Positions 1-11,621 of a stretch of DNA of 64,000 bases are shown one piece after another (the first letter of the stretch is position 1; each line of letters begins with the position of its first letter). The notes below the pieces were generated by a model. The model searched no databases, had not been told where the DNA came from, and saw nothing but the letters and a program-made list of their open reading frames with translations. A program made the translations under genes and the position numbers. Source of the DNA: Bursaphelenchus xylophilus. Lineage: Eukaryota > Nematoda > Chromadorea > Rhabditida > Aphelenchoididae. The DNA lies in assembly GCA_904066235.2 (NCBI GenBank), contig CAJFCV020000005.1, positions 1,488,001 through 1,552,000 on the forward strand, given 5' to 3'.

Positions 1-1008
1 ATTGCGTTAACATATTTGTCATTTTCTATTCGAACTAAATAAATGTTGTTAATTTATGGAAGTTTGAAGTTTGAGGATTTTTCTTTGATTTCGCAGCGGA
101 TTTCCGTTGAAAATACTTGATTTTTTGGGGATTTTGGGATGTTTGAAGATGAAGGGTGGTGTGAAGATTAATTTGGAATGTTTTGGAGGCGAATGTTTGC
201 TGATTTTTTTGGAAATTTTGAAGATTTTTGAATTTTAGCCCGGAAATTTGGAATTTTTTTTATTTTTTGATTTTTTAGGCACGTTTTGAAGGAAATTTTG
301 TGGTCTCGAGTTAATTTGAGGCTATTTAAATATAGCTGAATCGAAATACAATAAAAATAGGGAAAGATTTGTTGATTTTTTTGGAAATTTTGAAGATTTT
401 TGAATTTTAGCCCGGAAATTTGGAATTTTTTTTATTTTTTGGATTTTTTATCCAAATTTTGAGGGAAATTTTGTGGTCTCGAGTTATTTTGAGGCTATTT
501 AAATATAGCTGAATCGAAGATTTGTATAATTTTTTGGAAATTTCGAAGATTTTTTGGATTTTAGGCCGGAAATTTGGAAATTTTTTATTTTTTGGATTTT
601 TTGTCCAAATTTTGAAGGAAAATTTGTGGTCTCGAGTTGTTTTGAGGCTATTTAAATATAGCTGAATCAAAATTTAATAAAAATAGGGCAAGATTTGTTG
701 ATTTTTTATCCAATTTTTGAAGGAATTTTTGTGGTCTCGACTTAATCTGAGGCTTTTTAAATATAGCTGAATCAAAATTGAATAAAAATAGGACAAGATT
801 TGTTGAATTTTTTGGAAATTTCGAAGATTTTTGAATTTTAGCCCGGAAAATTAGAAAATTTTTTGTTTTTTTGATTTTTTATCCGATTTTTGAAGGAAGT
901 TTTGTGGTCTCGAGTTATTTTGAGGCTTTTTAAATACAGCTGAATCAAAATTGAATAAAAAATTTTAGGGTATCCGCAAAAAATCTCAAATTTTCGACCT
1001 TATTTTAG
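1..1008. repeat. AT-rich tandem repeat upstream of UTP18
   Basis: No gene is visible. The stretch is built from about five imperfect copies of a unit of roughly 100-175 bp. Each copy carries the landmark TGTGGTCTCGAGTT followed by GAGGCTATTTAAATATAGCTG, starting near 299, 472, 627, 729 and 903. Copies differ by internal deletions. The last copy runs almost up to the UTP18 start codon, so the array also forms its promoter or 5' flank. Confidence 0.8.
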
Positions 1009-4000
1009 ATGTCAGAACAGGCCACCAAAAAAGTGGAGCAACTCGAGCTCCATCTCTTCGGCTCCGTCGCCAAACAAACGTCGGATCAAGAGGAAACGGA
1101 CTCGGATCGGTCCGGCTCCGACGACGAAGAAGCGGCCCAAATTCGGCCGAAAAAACGCAACGCAAAAAAGCTCAAAGAACCCGAGCCACAGCCGAAAAAA
1201 GCTAATACTGAGTGTGTTTGGAGCGATGAAGACGATGCGGATGTGTCGTTGAGCACATCATTCATCCGAGAAAATGCTCCGGGACTGTTGACGGGAAAGG
1301 ATTTGACCAAGAAGGAGAAAATTGAAGTAAATTTTGGGAATTTTTGTATTTTTTTGGGAAATGTTGGCCATTTTTTGGGGAGAAAAGAGTTTTTTGGGTG
1401 GGAAATGAAAGATTAGGAGGTGATATGTTATTTAGAAACAGATTTTGTGGGTAAAATACGGATTTTAGCTATTAATTTTTTGGAAATTGAGGAAAAATTT
1501 TTTGATTTTTTGCTTTTTTCAATTTTAGAGAACCTTAAAACCCCAAAAAACAATAGAAAATAAAAAAAACTCTAAAAATCCACATAAATTTTTATCCAAA
1601 ACTTTTGGATTGTCCAGAAAGTTCGTTCGTTTCTTTATTCTTTAGTTTTACCGGTATTTGTTTGCTCTTTGGCAAATTGTATATATTTATTTGATACGTC
1701 TTTTTCTCCTCTACAAAGCTGTGTTTCTTTATTTTTTCTTTTTTGAAAATTTAATTTTTTATTGTTTTTCGCAGGCAAATTTTTGACTCCTGCATGGTTC
1801 ATTTTTGAGCCCGAAAAATAATAAAAAATTAAATTTTCAAAAAAACTTAAAACACAGCTTTGTAGAGGAGAAAAAGCCGTATCAAAAAAATATTTACACT
1901 TTGCCAAACAACAAACAAATCCTTGTAAAACAAAAGAATAAAAAAACGAACGAACTTTCTGGACAACCCAATAGTTTTCGATGAAAATTTATGTAGATTT
2001 TTTGGGGTTTTTCTTATTTTTTTGTGTTTTTGAGGGTTTTAAGGCTCTCTAAAATTGAAAAAAGCAAAAAATCAAAAATTTTCCTCAATTTCCAAAAAAT
2101 TAATAGCCAAAATCCGTATTTTACCCACAAAATCTATTTCTGAATTACATATCACCTCCTAATCCCTCACTTCCCACCAAAAAACTCTTTTCTCCAAGAA
2201 AAATCTCCAAAAAACACCAAAAATTCCCAAATTTGGATGAAAATTCATGTAGATTTTTTGTTTTTTTATGTTATTTGTGTTTTTGAGGGTTTTAAGGCCC
2301 TCTAAAAAATATAAAAAATTTGCATGTCTTAAAAAGCACAGACATACGAGCAATTTCCAGAAATACTCCTCCGAAATCCGCGATCAGTTCATCGAACGAG
2401 CCCGTCTCGGCCAGAAGCCGGAATGGCTCGCGAAAGCCGAAGAAGAGCACGCCACCCAGAAGCCGGCCGAGGATTCGGACGAAGAGGACGCCCTTCAAGG
2501 CCTGTTTGGACTCCAAAAGTCGGCCTCGAAATATATTGGACGTCCCGCGACGTTGCCCAAGGCTTATCTTCAGTCCTCGAAACTGCCCGACCCTACCATG
2601 GCCAATCGAAAAGAGGTATGTAGAGGTTAATTTTGGGACGAGTAGAAACGATAGGGCTTGAAATCCCGGGATTTTTACAGATTCTAAAGCAAAAATGAGA
2701 TTTAGCCGGGGCGCAGCTCGCCAAAATTTTTTTTTGATTTAATTGTGTTTTAAATACGATTTTTTGTTCTGTGGACGCATGAGCATTTCATCTATGCAAT
2801 TTTTTAAATTTTTCGTTTTTATCCATCCGAAGCTAGGGCGCAGCTCGGAAAATTGAATTTAATCGAATTTGGACTAAAATTCGATTGAATAATAATAGTG
2901 AACGTCTGAAAAGCGTTTTCAACGCAAAATTAATAAATTTTAATGCATTTCAAAACGAAGCTAGGGCGCAGCTGGCAATATCCAAAATTATTTGAGTTTG
3001 CATTTTTGGGAATTTTGATGGTTATAATTGATTTTTTTCAGGGAAATAAGATAAAAGTCGTTCTATTCCACCCCACAGAACCGGTCCTTGTCACCGCCAA
3101 CACCTCCGGTCATGTTCAGTTGTATCGAGTCGCCAGATCGCCAACCGACCTCCAAAAGCCAACAGAATCCCCATTCCTGCAAGAAATACGCGTCAAGAGG
3201 TTCAAAGTGGACTCGCTGGATTTTTACGACGATGCAACTTCGTTGTTTTTATCGTCCAATCGAAATGTGAGGCTTGATGTTATGGATAATATAATTTATA
3301 TGAAATGATTGTAATATTTTGGGTTTTAGGAGTTCTTCTATCAATATAATCTCATGGACGGTCATATTGAACAACAGTTATACCCGAAAAGTGAGTTTTG
3401 AGAGGGCATTTTGGGTTACTGTAGTTTTCGTGGCGGGACCCAAATTTTTTTGAAAATTGAGATTTTTTGGGAAAAAAGGAGTTGTAAAGATGTAGAGAGG
3501 AAGAATATACAGAAGGAATTATTTTTTATTTTATTTTAGACCGAGTTTTTGTCGAAATTTTTTTTTTTTTTTTTTTTTTTGATTTTTTTAAATATTTTTT
3601 TTTTGATTTTTAGACATTGCCAGAGAATGGAAGACCGGCCTCAGGTCCCGTTTGTCCTCTGACGGCGCACTGGTCGCGTTTCTAGGCCAAAACGGCGAAC
3701 TTTTCGTCTTCCACAGAGCCACAATGGAACATTTGCATACGTTTATGGCCTCCTCCAGACTTGCGGACGCCCGCTTCTCCCCGTTGGACCGAAATACGAT
3801 CATAGGACTCACAGACTCCGGCGAAGGCTTCATTTGGAATCTGAAGGCCAAAGGAGAACAGAAAGTTTTCCGAGACCAGGGCGCAGTTCGCTGCACAACG
3901 TTGAGGCTGAGCGAGAATGGACAGTTCATCGCGATTGGGTAGGTGATTTAGGGTCTCTGTGTATGATTTATAAGCTAAAAAAATTTTGGGAGGTTTTTGA

Positions 4001-5241
4001 AATTTTTTTAATTGGCAGCCTGCGCCCATGCTTGAAGAAAATTTTTTGGAATATTGGTTCTTTTAAAGTTTTTTTTGCGTTGTTTTATCTTTATTGAAGA
4101 AGTTTTTTCACAGAAAATGATCAACTTTTTTTGTACAGCGGATTTTACAACGGCGAGCTGCGCCCAGACTTGAATTTAAAACACCCCATAATTTTGCAAA
4201 TTTTCAGCCAAAACACTGGAATTGTGAATGTTTACGACTTGAAGACAGTGAAAAGTGAGGAGAACCCAACTCCGCTGTATGTCTTCACCAATCTTACCAC
4301 CTCTGTGACCTTCCTACAATTCAACATGGGCTCGGAAATGCTGGCGTTTGGATCGGATGAAAAGGTAGGCACTTTTAAATTTAGTGTTAGTGGATGTAAA
4401 GGGAGGTGTAGTAGGTTTTAGCGAAATTTGGAGGGATTTTTTATTTGACGAGCTGCGCCCTAACATCAGATTTTTGGATCGAGTTTTTGGTGTGGAAATT
4501 TTTCTGAAGATGTGTGAGGGATTAAATGGAATGTTAAGAAGTTATTTTTGGGTTTAGAGTGGAAATTGGAGAGTTTTTCAGAGTTCGAGCTGCGCCCGAG
4601 CTTCAGAATTTTTTCGTTATTTTAAAAATTCAAGTTGAATTTGAGGATGATTTGGACTAAAATGGAGCTAAAAAGCGTTGATAGTCCCTTTTTTATAACG
4701 ATTGAGCGTTTTTATTTCATGGCGAGCTGCGCCCGAGCTTCGAAATTTTTTCGTTATCTTGTAAATTCAAGTTGGATTTGAGGAAGATTTAGGCTAAGGC
4801 GAGCTAAAAAAACAATGATAATTCATTTTTCATAACGATGGGGCGTTTTTATGAGATGGCGAGCTGCGCCCGAGTCTCTGAATTTTTATCCAATTTTTTT
4901 AGCTTTTAAGATCAGAATGACTTTTAAAGGTCTTAACAGAGTAGCAACAAAATTTTGGAAGTGTTTACGTATTTTTTTAATTGTTAAAATTGTACATATC
5001 CATTAAAATGACGTCATTTCCAATTCACAATACAGTAATTCTCGATTTTCAGCCAATGCACTACCGAATTGCCCACTTACAATCGGGAACGGTCTTCAAA
5101 AACTTCCCACCCAAGAATGAAATGCTCTCGAAGGACATTGTGACCTGTGCCGACTTCTCTCCCCACTCCGCTTTCGTCGCTTTCGGCACCTCGAAAGGCG
5201 CCCTCCGCCTTTATCGGTTGAGCTATTTCGACAAATATTGA
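1009..5241 (+). CDS. utp-18: UTP18, U3 snoRNP/SSU-processome WD40 protein
   Basis: UTP18 belongs to the small-subunit processome that handles pre-18S rRNA in the nucleolus. Seven exons join in frame with GT-AG introns: 1009-1326, 2361-2615, 3042-3266, 3330-3390, 3614-3938, 4208-4364 and 5053-5241, giving about 509 residues (yeast and human homologues are 550-600). The acidic N-terminus has the WSDEDD segment typical of the family, followed by a linker with EIRDQFIERARLGQKPEW. The C-terminal two thirds are WD40 repeats, with GNKIKVVLFHPTEPVLVTA opening the propeller and ADFSPHSAFVAFGTSKGALR closing it. A poly(A) signal AATAAA lies at 5310-5315. Intron 1 is filled by a large palindrome, and introns 2, 5 and 6 carry many copies of a GGGCGCAGCTCG motif. 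Family assignment is secure; exact exon edges are inferred by eye. Confidence 0.88.
1340..2225. repeat. Long imperfect palindrome filling UTP18 intron 1
   Basis: The left arm (about 1340-1765) and right arm (about 1800-2225) are inverted copies around a short centre near 1780. Matching landmarks are AGGAGGTGATATG at about 1416 against CATATCACCTCCTAA at 2148, and GTCCAGAAAGTTCGTTCGTT against its complement near 1955. The arms contain no coding potential. It looks like a foldback or MITE-type insertion, or an inverted duplication inside the intron, and it would fold into a long hairpin in the pre-mRNA. Confidence 0.75.
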
Positions 5242-7689
5242 ATCGTTATCACCCATACTTGTTATTGTTACTCATCATTTGCTGTTTGGACCGTTGTTTG
5301 AGTTGTTGAAATAAAGAAAACCCAAAGTTTCGCACGTATTCTCCGGAGAAGGGGGTTTTCTCCATAATTTACTGTAATTTCTTAAATTTTTGGAAGTTTT
5401 TTTATGTGAAAAATTTTTTTTGACGCCGCGACTTTTTGGGTCAGCGATACTATGGATTGCGCCAGTTCTTCTTTGTATGCATGGTAGGCTAGGAGAAGGC
5501 TTAGTTAGTAGAAATAATAAGATTGATCGTGTCCTAGGATAACTTATCACCGTGTTTGAAGCATTTTACATGCACTTACACCAATAATATCTAGATAAAA
5601 GTTACGGATCTTTATTTTTTGCCACAAATTTTGGTCTTTTATATGTTACAGTAGCTCAAGGTAAAGAAAACAAACGTTAGAAAAAGCTAAGATTAGAAAA
5701 AGTGGGAATATTGAAAGCCTCCGCCGACCATCCAACGGCTTTGTCAGGCCTGGTATGCAGTTCCTACAACCTTTTTTTGGGTATCCATCTGCCCAACACC
5801 CCGTATCGACCGATTTTGTGTTGACCCGAACTAAAGTATCGTGACCCGAGAAGTCGGGACGCGAATGGAAGTTATTATTAGACGGGCCAAAAAGTCTTGA
5901 CATGTTTTCGCACCGTGCGGGCGCATGAATTCGGCGTTGCGACGAGGTGTCGCGCGATAAAAATTTGGCGGGGTGCGAATGAAGAACGCACTGTGCGTTG
6001 TTTACCCTTTTTCAAAACAATCTTTTTGCACTGTGCGGTGTCGCATTGCACCGTAAATTTTTCTTGTCGCCGCGCGACAAATCTCATGCACGACGGCGCA
6101 CTGTGCGGACATGTCAAGACTTTTTGGCCCGCCTAGTACCTCTGTACGGTCTAATTGAAGGGTTGTGATACTAAAAACATTGAAAAAATTAGTTTAGAAC
6201 AAAATGACTTTATTTGCACTGTGCAATTCCTTGCTTTTTGCACCGTAGGCTTTCTTCGGCTGTCACTCGCACCCTGACTTTTTTCGCACAATGCAAACAC
6301 CAAAAATCAGTCCGGCGGCTTTCCGGCAGGACTACTATTACTCTTTTTCAAAAGTGCATAGACTTTTTTCGTGTGCCACACCGTGCACAAAACACTTTTT
6401 TGCGGGGTGCATTTAACCCTCTTACCGTGCAAGTCCAATTTATGGGTGGGTTGAAGCAGAATGCCAAAGGCTTGCACGATCCTAGAGCTTTCGTGGTGAG
6501 GCCAAACAATGGTGAAAAATCTTAAAAAATATTGTAAAATACGATTGAATTAATTGTTCATATTATGTCGAGTAGAATATAATAATAAAGAGTCAATGTT
6601 TTCATGGTGGGACCAAAAAAGGTGAAAAATGTAAAAAAAAGTTTAAATACGGTCTTTTGGAGTGACCAGTTCGTCATATAAAGGCTATTACGGTGATTGA
6701 AACATAATGCCAAAGAGTCAAAGTTTTCGTGCTGGGACCAAAAAATAAAATAAATACGATCATTTGCAGTGACCAGCGTATCATAGAGAGGCCGTTACTA
6801 CCGTTGAAACATAATGCCAAAGGTTCTCAAATTTTCGTGGTGAGACCAAAGCAAGATTCAATTTCATACTGTAATGTCCGCGTTTTTACGATCTGTATTT
6901 CCTCACTTTTCACACGTTTCCGCGATGTTATTAGTGCAGTAACACCGAAACTATCCGCTTATCGGGCGGCCAGACAGCCCATGACTAAGTGTTTCTCAAG
7001 AAGAATTTTTTGCTGTACTCCTTTTCTTCTTTCTTTTTTCTCCCCATTTTTCTTATCGCGTCTCGTGTCGGAAACACGGGCCCGTCTCGATAAATGGCGC
7101 GATCAGCACGTGGGATCGTAAATCAATGAAAAAATGGGGTTTACACAAAAGTGGGCGGGGCCAACCGCGGTTTTTTGGGGCTTTATTTAACCGATTTTTT
7201 CTGGACGAAAATGGTAATTGAGTGATTGCGGGAGTGTGAATTCATTTTTGGGGGAGAAATTCAGTAATTTTAGGATGTTTAGAAAGATTTTTCCAATTCA
7301 GAAAAAAAAATTTTTTTTGAAAAATTTTTTTGAATTTAGGATGTTTCAACGTCTAAATTAAGGTAAAATATAGCTAGGTAGTTGATATATTACCATGATA
7401 TAACTTTTTTACCTCTATTTTACCTTCTTTTAGTCATAAAAAATTCAAAAAAGTCCCATTTTTTCAAAAAAAAAGAAAAAAAAAATAAATAAAAAATGAA
7501 AAATTTTCCCAAAAAAATCGGGCAAAATTGCATGAAAATGTCGTAAAATTATTCTATTCACTTTTTCACTACATTTTCCATGCAATTTTTACTAATAAAA
7601 CAGCTTTTTTCTTGCTTGTTCTACCAAAATTCAGAAATTTTAAAAATTCCAAATTCCACAAAAATATCCGATATTCAGATTCTAATGGT
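5242..7689. other. Gene-free spacer with dispersed repeats
   Basis: No credible coding exon was found. Around 5485-5590 is a diverged piece of the palindromic element seen complete at 25313-25900 (shared GGCTAGGAGAAGGCTTAGTTA). A 254-bp palindrome sits at 5881-6134. From 6450 to 6850 there are several degenerate copies of a unit combining AATGCCAAAG with TTTCGTGGTGGGACC. The remainder to 7689 is AT-rich, including the 3' flank of yop-1. Confidence 0.6.
5881..6134. mobile_element. Palindromic MITE, TIR GGGCCAAAAAGTCTTGACAT
   Basis: The ends are inverted copies: GACGGGCCAAAAAGTCTTGACATG on the left matches its complement ending GGCCCGCC on the right. The inside is also largely self-complementary and rich in the palindromic decamer-like motif GCAC-N-GTGC, seen as GCACCGTGC, GCACTGTGC and similar. 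No coding capacity. The compact size and long terminal inversions fit a nonautonomous DNA transposon, but no clear target-site duplication was recognised. Confidence 0.7.
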
Positions 7690-9733
7690 TTATTCGAGTT
7701 TCTTGCTGTACTGCTCCCAGATTTCGTCGATTTTGTGGACGGCCGGATCCACCACCTTCTTGTACATTCGGAGCGCGCCACGAGTTTGCGGCGCGGCCAA
7801 GTAGATCAGGTAGATGGTCTGAAAAGAAGACGTGTATTAGCATTTGCAAAAAATTTTTGAAATGACGTCATTTTTGGAAAATTTTCAAAATTTCTTGGGT
7901 CCCACCACGAAATATTTTTGGTGCGTGGCATTGTGTTTCAACCCTCAAAATATATCTCTAGAAACTTTTGTCGTATTTTAGCAACTGTAAAAATTCAGAC
8001 AATTTTTTGTAATGAAAAAAGTGTTTTTTGGGTCCCACCACGAAATATTTTTGGTACTTGGCATTGTGTTTCAACCTTCAAAATAACTAATAGAACTATA
8101 ATCGCTAATCGTATTTTAACAACTATAAAAGTTCAGAAACGGCATTTTTGTAATGAAAAAAAATTTCTTTGGGTCCCACCACGAAGGCATTGCCACAGCT
8201 TGGCATCGCATTTTGACTCTTAAATTGGTCAGTTTGCATATTCTAAAAACCAAAAAGCCTCATAAATAACGTAATTTTACAACTTTATCGACTTGTTGAG
8301 TCCCGCCCCGAAAACCTTCAAACCTTTGGCATTCCGTTTCAACTCGCTAAATCGCTGAAAAATTTACTGGATTGAATAACTAGTCAACTTTTCTAAACCC
8401 TTTTAAAGTTTCCTAAAAATTTTGAGTCCCGCCACGAACTCCTTCAAACCCTTTGGCTTTGTGTTTCAAACAGCCAAATCGCTGCAAAATTTACTGTATT
8501 GAATAGCTAGTCGACTTTTATAGACCCTTTTAAAATCTCCTAAAAATTTTCGGTCCCGCCACGAAAACCTTCAAACTCTTTGGCATTCCGTTTCAACCCG
8601 CTAAATCGCTTCAAAATTTACTACATTGGATAATAAATTCACTTTTCTAAACCCTCATACATTTTCCTACAAATTCTGGGTCCCGCCACGAAACCCTTAA
8701 AACCTTTGGCATTCCGTTTAAACCACTTTGGCATTCCGTTTCAGCCCGCTAAATCGCTTTCCAACCGCCCAAAACAAAAGATTTCCCCGCACCCACCTTG
8801 ACCAGCCAGTAGATGGGGAACCAGCTGCAGATGCGTTCGGCAAAGAAGTCGATCAGCGAAAAGAAGGCGAAGCAGGTCCAATAGATGAGCCACTGGGTGT
8901 CATCCTCCTTGCCCTCGGTGCGCACCGCCTTCACGGACGCGTACGCCGGGTACGCGAACCCGATCAGGTTGCAGATCAGCTCGGCCAGCGAGCCCACAAT
9001 CAAGTAGAGACCGACCACGCCCAAAACTCCATAGGCGATCTGAAAAATGCGGCGATTAGACGGGGAAATTGACATTTTTTTGGGGAAAATATAGTTTATA
9101 AGGTGGTAAATAGAAGGTATAAACTCTATATGGTATAATAAAGAGGCTATTGAAGTAAAAACATTGAAAAAAAATAGTTTTTAGGACCAAATGACCTTAT
9201 TTTAGACGAGGTCAAAATGGTGAAAAATGGATGGTTTTTTTGGGGGTTATAGGGCGGGAATGCCCTTTGGGGACAAAAATCAGGCTGTTCTCGGACTTAA
9301 GGCTAGACGAACTTTGTAAAGGAGTGGATCTTTGCAAATGAAAATGAGTTTTTTTGGGGTAAAATGACCTAAAATTAGAGACGACCGGCATTAGGACGGA
9401 AAATTAAGTTTAAATTTTTGTCTTTTTAATGTCTAAAGACTTCCAAAGATCTTGTAGAGAAGATCTGAGTACTTTTTCACATCGGACCCTCCTCGATTTC
9501 CCTCAAAATTTCCCCCAAATTACCCTCTCCCTCTTGACTCCGGTGCTGCCCTCGATCTTCGCCAACGCCATGCACAACAGCGGGTTGCCGCTGCTGTCGT
9601 AGAGCGTCTTCTTGAGCGCCTCGTCAATGTCGCTCAGCGAGCGCACTTCGCCGGCCGGCGGACCGCCGGCGGCGGCTTCGGGCGCGGCCGGCGGCGCCTC
9701 GGCGGGGGCGGGTGGATCATTGGCCTGGGACAT
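7690..9733 (-). CDS. yop-1: REEP5/DP1/Yop1-family ER-shaping protein
   Basis: Reticulon-like hairpin protein of the TB2/DP1/HVA22 family that curves tubular ER membrane. Three exons on the minus strand (9524-9733, 8797-9039, 7690-7818) join in frame to about 193 residues. The alanine/proline-rich N-terminus is followed by the family segment ending [10 protein letters not shown]. Then come the paired hydrophobic hairpins with [18 protein letters not shown] and the diagnostic [20 protein letters not shown], and the amphipathic tail [20 protein letters not shown]. Length matches animal REEP5/6. Intron 2 (7819-8796) is an array of the GGGTCCCACCACGAAA / TTGGCATTCCGTTTCAA repeat pair. Symbol given by homology to the C. 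elegans gene. Confidence 0.9.
7860..8760. repeat. Array of GGTCCCRCCACGAAA + GGCATTSYGTTTCAA units in yop-1 intron 2
   Basis: At least seven tandem-like units of roughly 110-150 bp. Each starts near TGGGTCCCACCACGAAA and is followed after a few bases by TTTGGCATTGTGTTTCAA or TTTGGCATTCCGTTTCAA. Copies are visible near 7900, 8030, 8170, 8300, 8430, 8550 and 8680. The same sequences occur in single copy, in either orientation, in many introns and spacers of this window, for example 10600-11170, 19100-19540 and 23350. Confidence 0.8.
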
Positions 9734-11620
9734 GACTTCGGTGGTGGATCAGTGGAGTCGAAACGACCGCTCAGCAACTTATTCTTTCCGGGAATACCGC
9801 TGATTTTGCAGACGGAAAAAATCAGAAATCTTTGGGGAAATTTGCATAAATTTGAATTTTTTTGTGAAATTTTTTATTTTTTTTGATATTCGGGTAGAAT
9901 ATGAAAATTTAGGGGTGAAAAGGCAACATTCAAAGAAAATAGGGTGGAAATGTGGCTAAATTTTGACTAAAATTGGACCATTTCTATATTATACTAGACA
10001 AAAACGGATTTTTTTTTTTGAAAATTGCCCTAAGGGCTTTGAATTTGCATCTTTCTTTCATTAAAATTTCTGTGACGGTTACTGAGAACACATTAAAATT
10101 CCAAAAAACAAGTTTTATGTGATATTTAGGGCCTTGAAACGGAATGCCAAGGTTGGCGGGAAATTTTAATTTTTGAATTTTTTACAACAACAAAAGGGCT
10201 AATTGTAAAATACGTTAAATTAAAGTTTGGAATTTTGATTTTTCCGACGCTTTAATGAAGATAACGGAGAAAAATTATATTGTACTTGGTACCTGATGTA
10301 ATAATCCGCTTATCTAATCCCAATTTTGAAATTTCTGTTTGCTCATCTTCTATTATTACTTTCCTTTTCTCCCCATTATCATCGTAATGGCACTGCGAAT
10401 TCGTCCGCTTATCGGCGAGTCCACTTGTAATCCTATTCGTTGAAATAATTTGGTCTTATCATTGCGCATACTTTGTGTGTTGAACTTTGCTCTGATTCGG
10501 GGGGTTTTTTGCGGAAAATAGTGATTATTTTTTCTCTCTACGTCGTACTTTACCATGTAGCAACATTTCTAGCTGGTTTTATGGGATTTTTGGGTCATTC
10601 AAGTTTTCGTGGCGAGACCCAAATCGATTAAAAAGATCGAAATTTGGCATTTTGACGAGGCTAATTTTAATCTCATTAATTCGAAACTACTTTTTTATAA
10701 AGGCTAGGCTCGATTTTAACTAATTTCCAGACGTTTTCCAGGAATTCAGGTTTTCGTTGTGGAACCCAAAAAATCTTTAGAAATTATAAAAAATGACTGG
10801 GTCTACCTCTGAAATACTTATTTAGTCTCGAATATTAACAGCGAGGTGATTTCCACTTGTTTCCAGCTGTTTTTAGCAGTATCAAGTTTTCGTGGTGGAA
10901 CCCAAAAAATCTCAATAAAATATAAAAAATGACTGGGTTTACCTCTGAAGTACTTATTTAATCTTGTATGTTACTTGCGAGGTGATTTTCATTCGTTTCC
11001 AGATGTTTTTTGCAATATCAAGTTTTCGTGGTGGGACCTGAGAAGGTTGAAAATACGGAGGTTCAGAGGTTATCTAGTCGTCTGACAATATCATAGTATG
11101 TCTTTTTAGACTCCCTACTGTTTATTTCACCGCTAATCGGCAGTTTAAATAGCATATCATGTTTTCGTGGTGGTACCTAAAACTTATTTTTATTTTTTGA
11201 AATACTCCGATTATCTTCTCCACGACGGTTTTGTAGGGGTTTCTAGTGATAAAAAAAGCAAATGCATGCCTTTTTGCAATCAACTACGTCACGATTTTTC
11301 GAGCACCGCACGTTTTTTGCTCTTTTTCCCCGATTTTAACGAAAAAATCGCCAAACATTTCAACGAAATCATACTCCAATCACCACAGAGCGTGGCGAAA
11401 ACAACTCTCATGCCTCTCACAGTTCGTGAGCATTCGCATGACACCCAAACTTTATCGAATACCGTTTCGGGTGAGCCTTTTTTGGGGTGTGTCGCGTATT
11501 CTCTGAGTGTTTTCGTTGGATCCGATTTCTCGCTTTCGATTATCACTTGTTTTTGAACATGTTGGGTTGTAAACGAGGCCTGACAAATGGCATGTTGGAA
11601 ACATTGTTTAGTGGGGGAAT
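9734..11620. other. Spacer with dispersed repeat copies
   Basis: Upstream flank of yop-1 and an AT-rich spacer. Repeated copies of the AAGTTTTCGTGGTGGGACC-type motif occur near 10605, 10750, 10890, 11025 and 11165, separated by related ~110-140 bp blocks. Several open frames of 60-130 codons exist, but none has coding character, family resemblance or a sensible splice context. No gene is called. Confidence 0.6.
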
Positions 11621-11621
11621 G

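Noticed and set aside
11167..11560. 129-codon plus-strand frame
   Set aside because: No domain, no splice context, shares sequence with repeats; likely chance.
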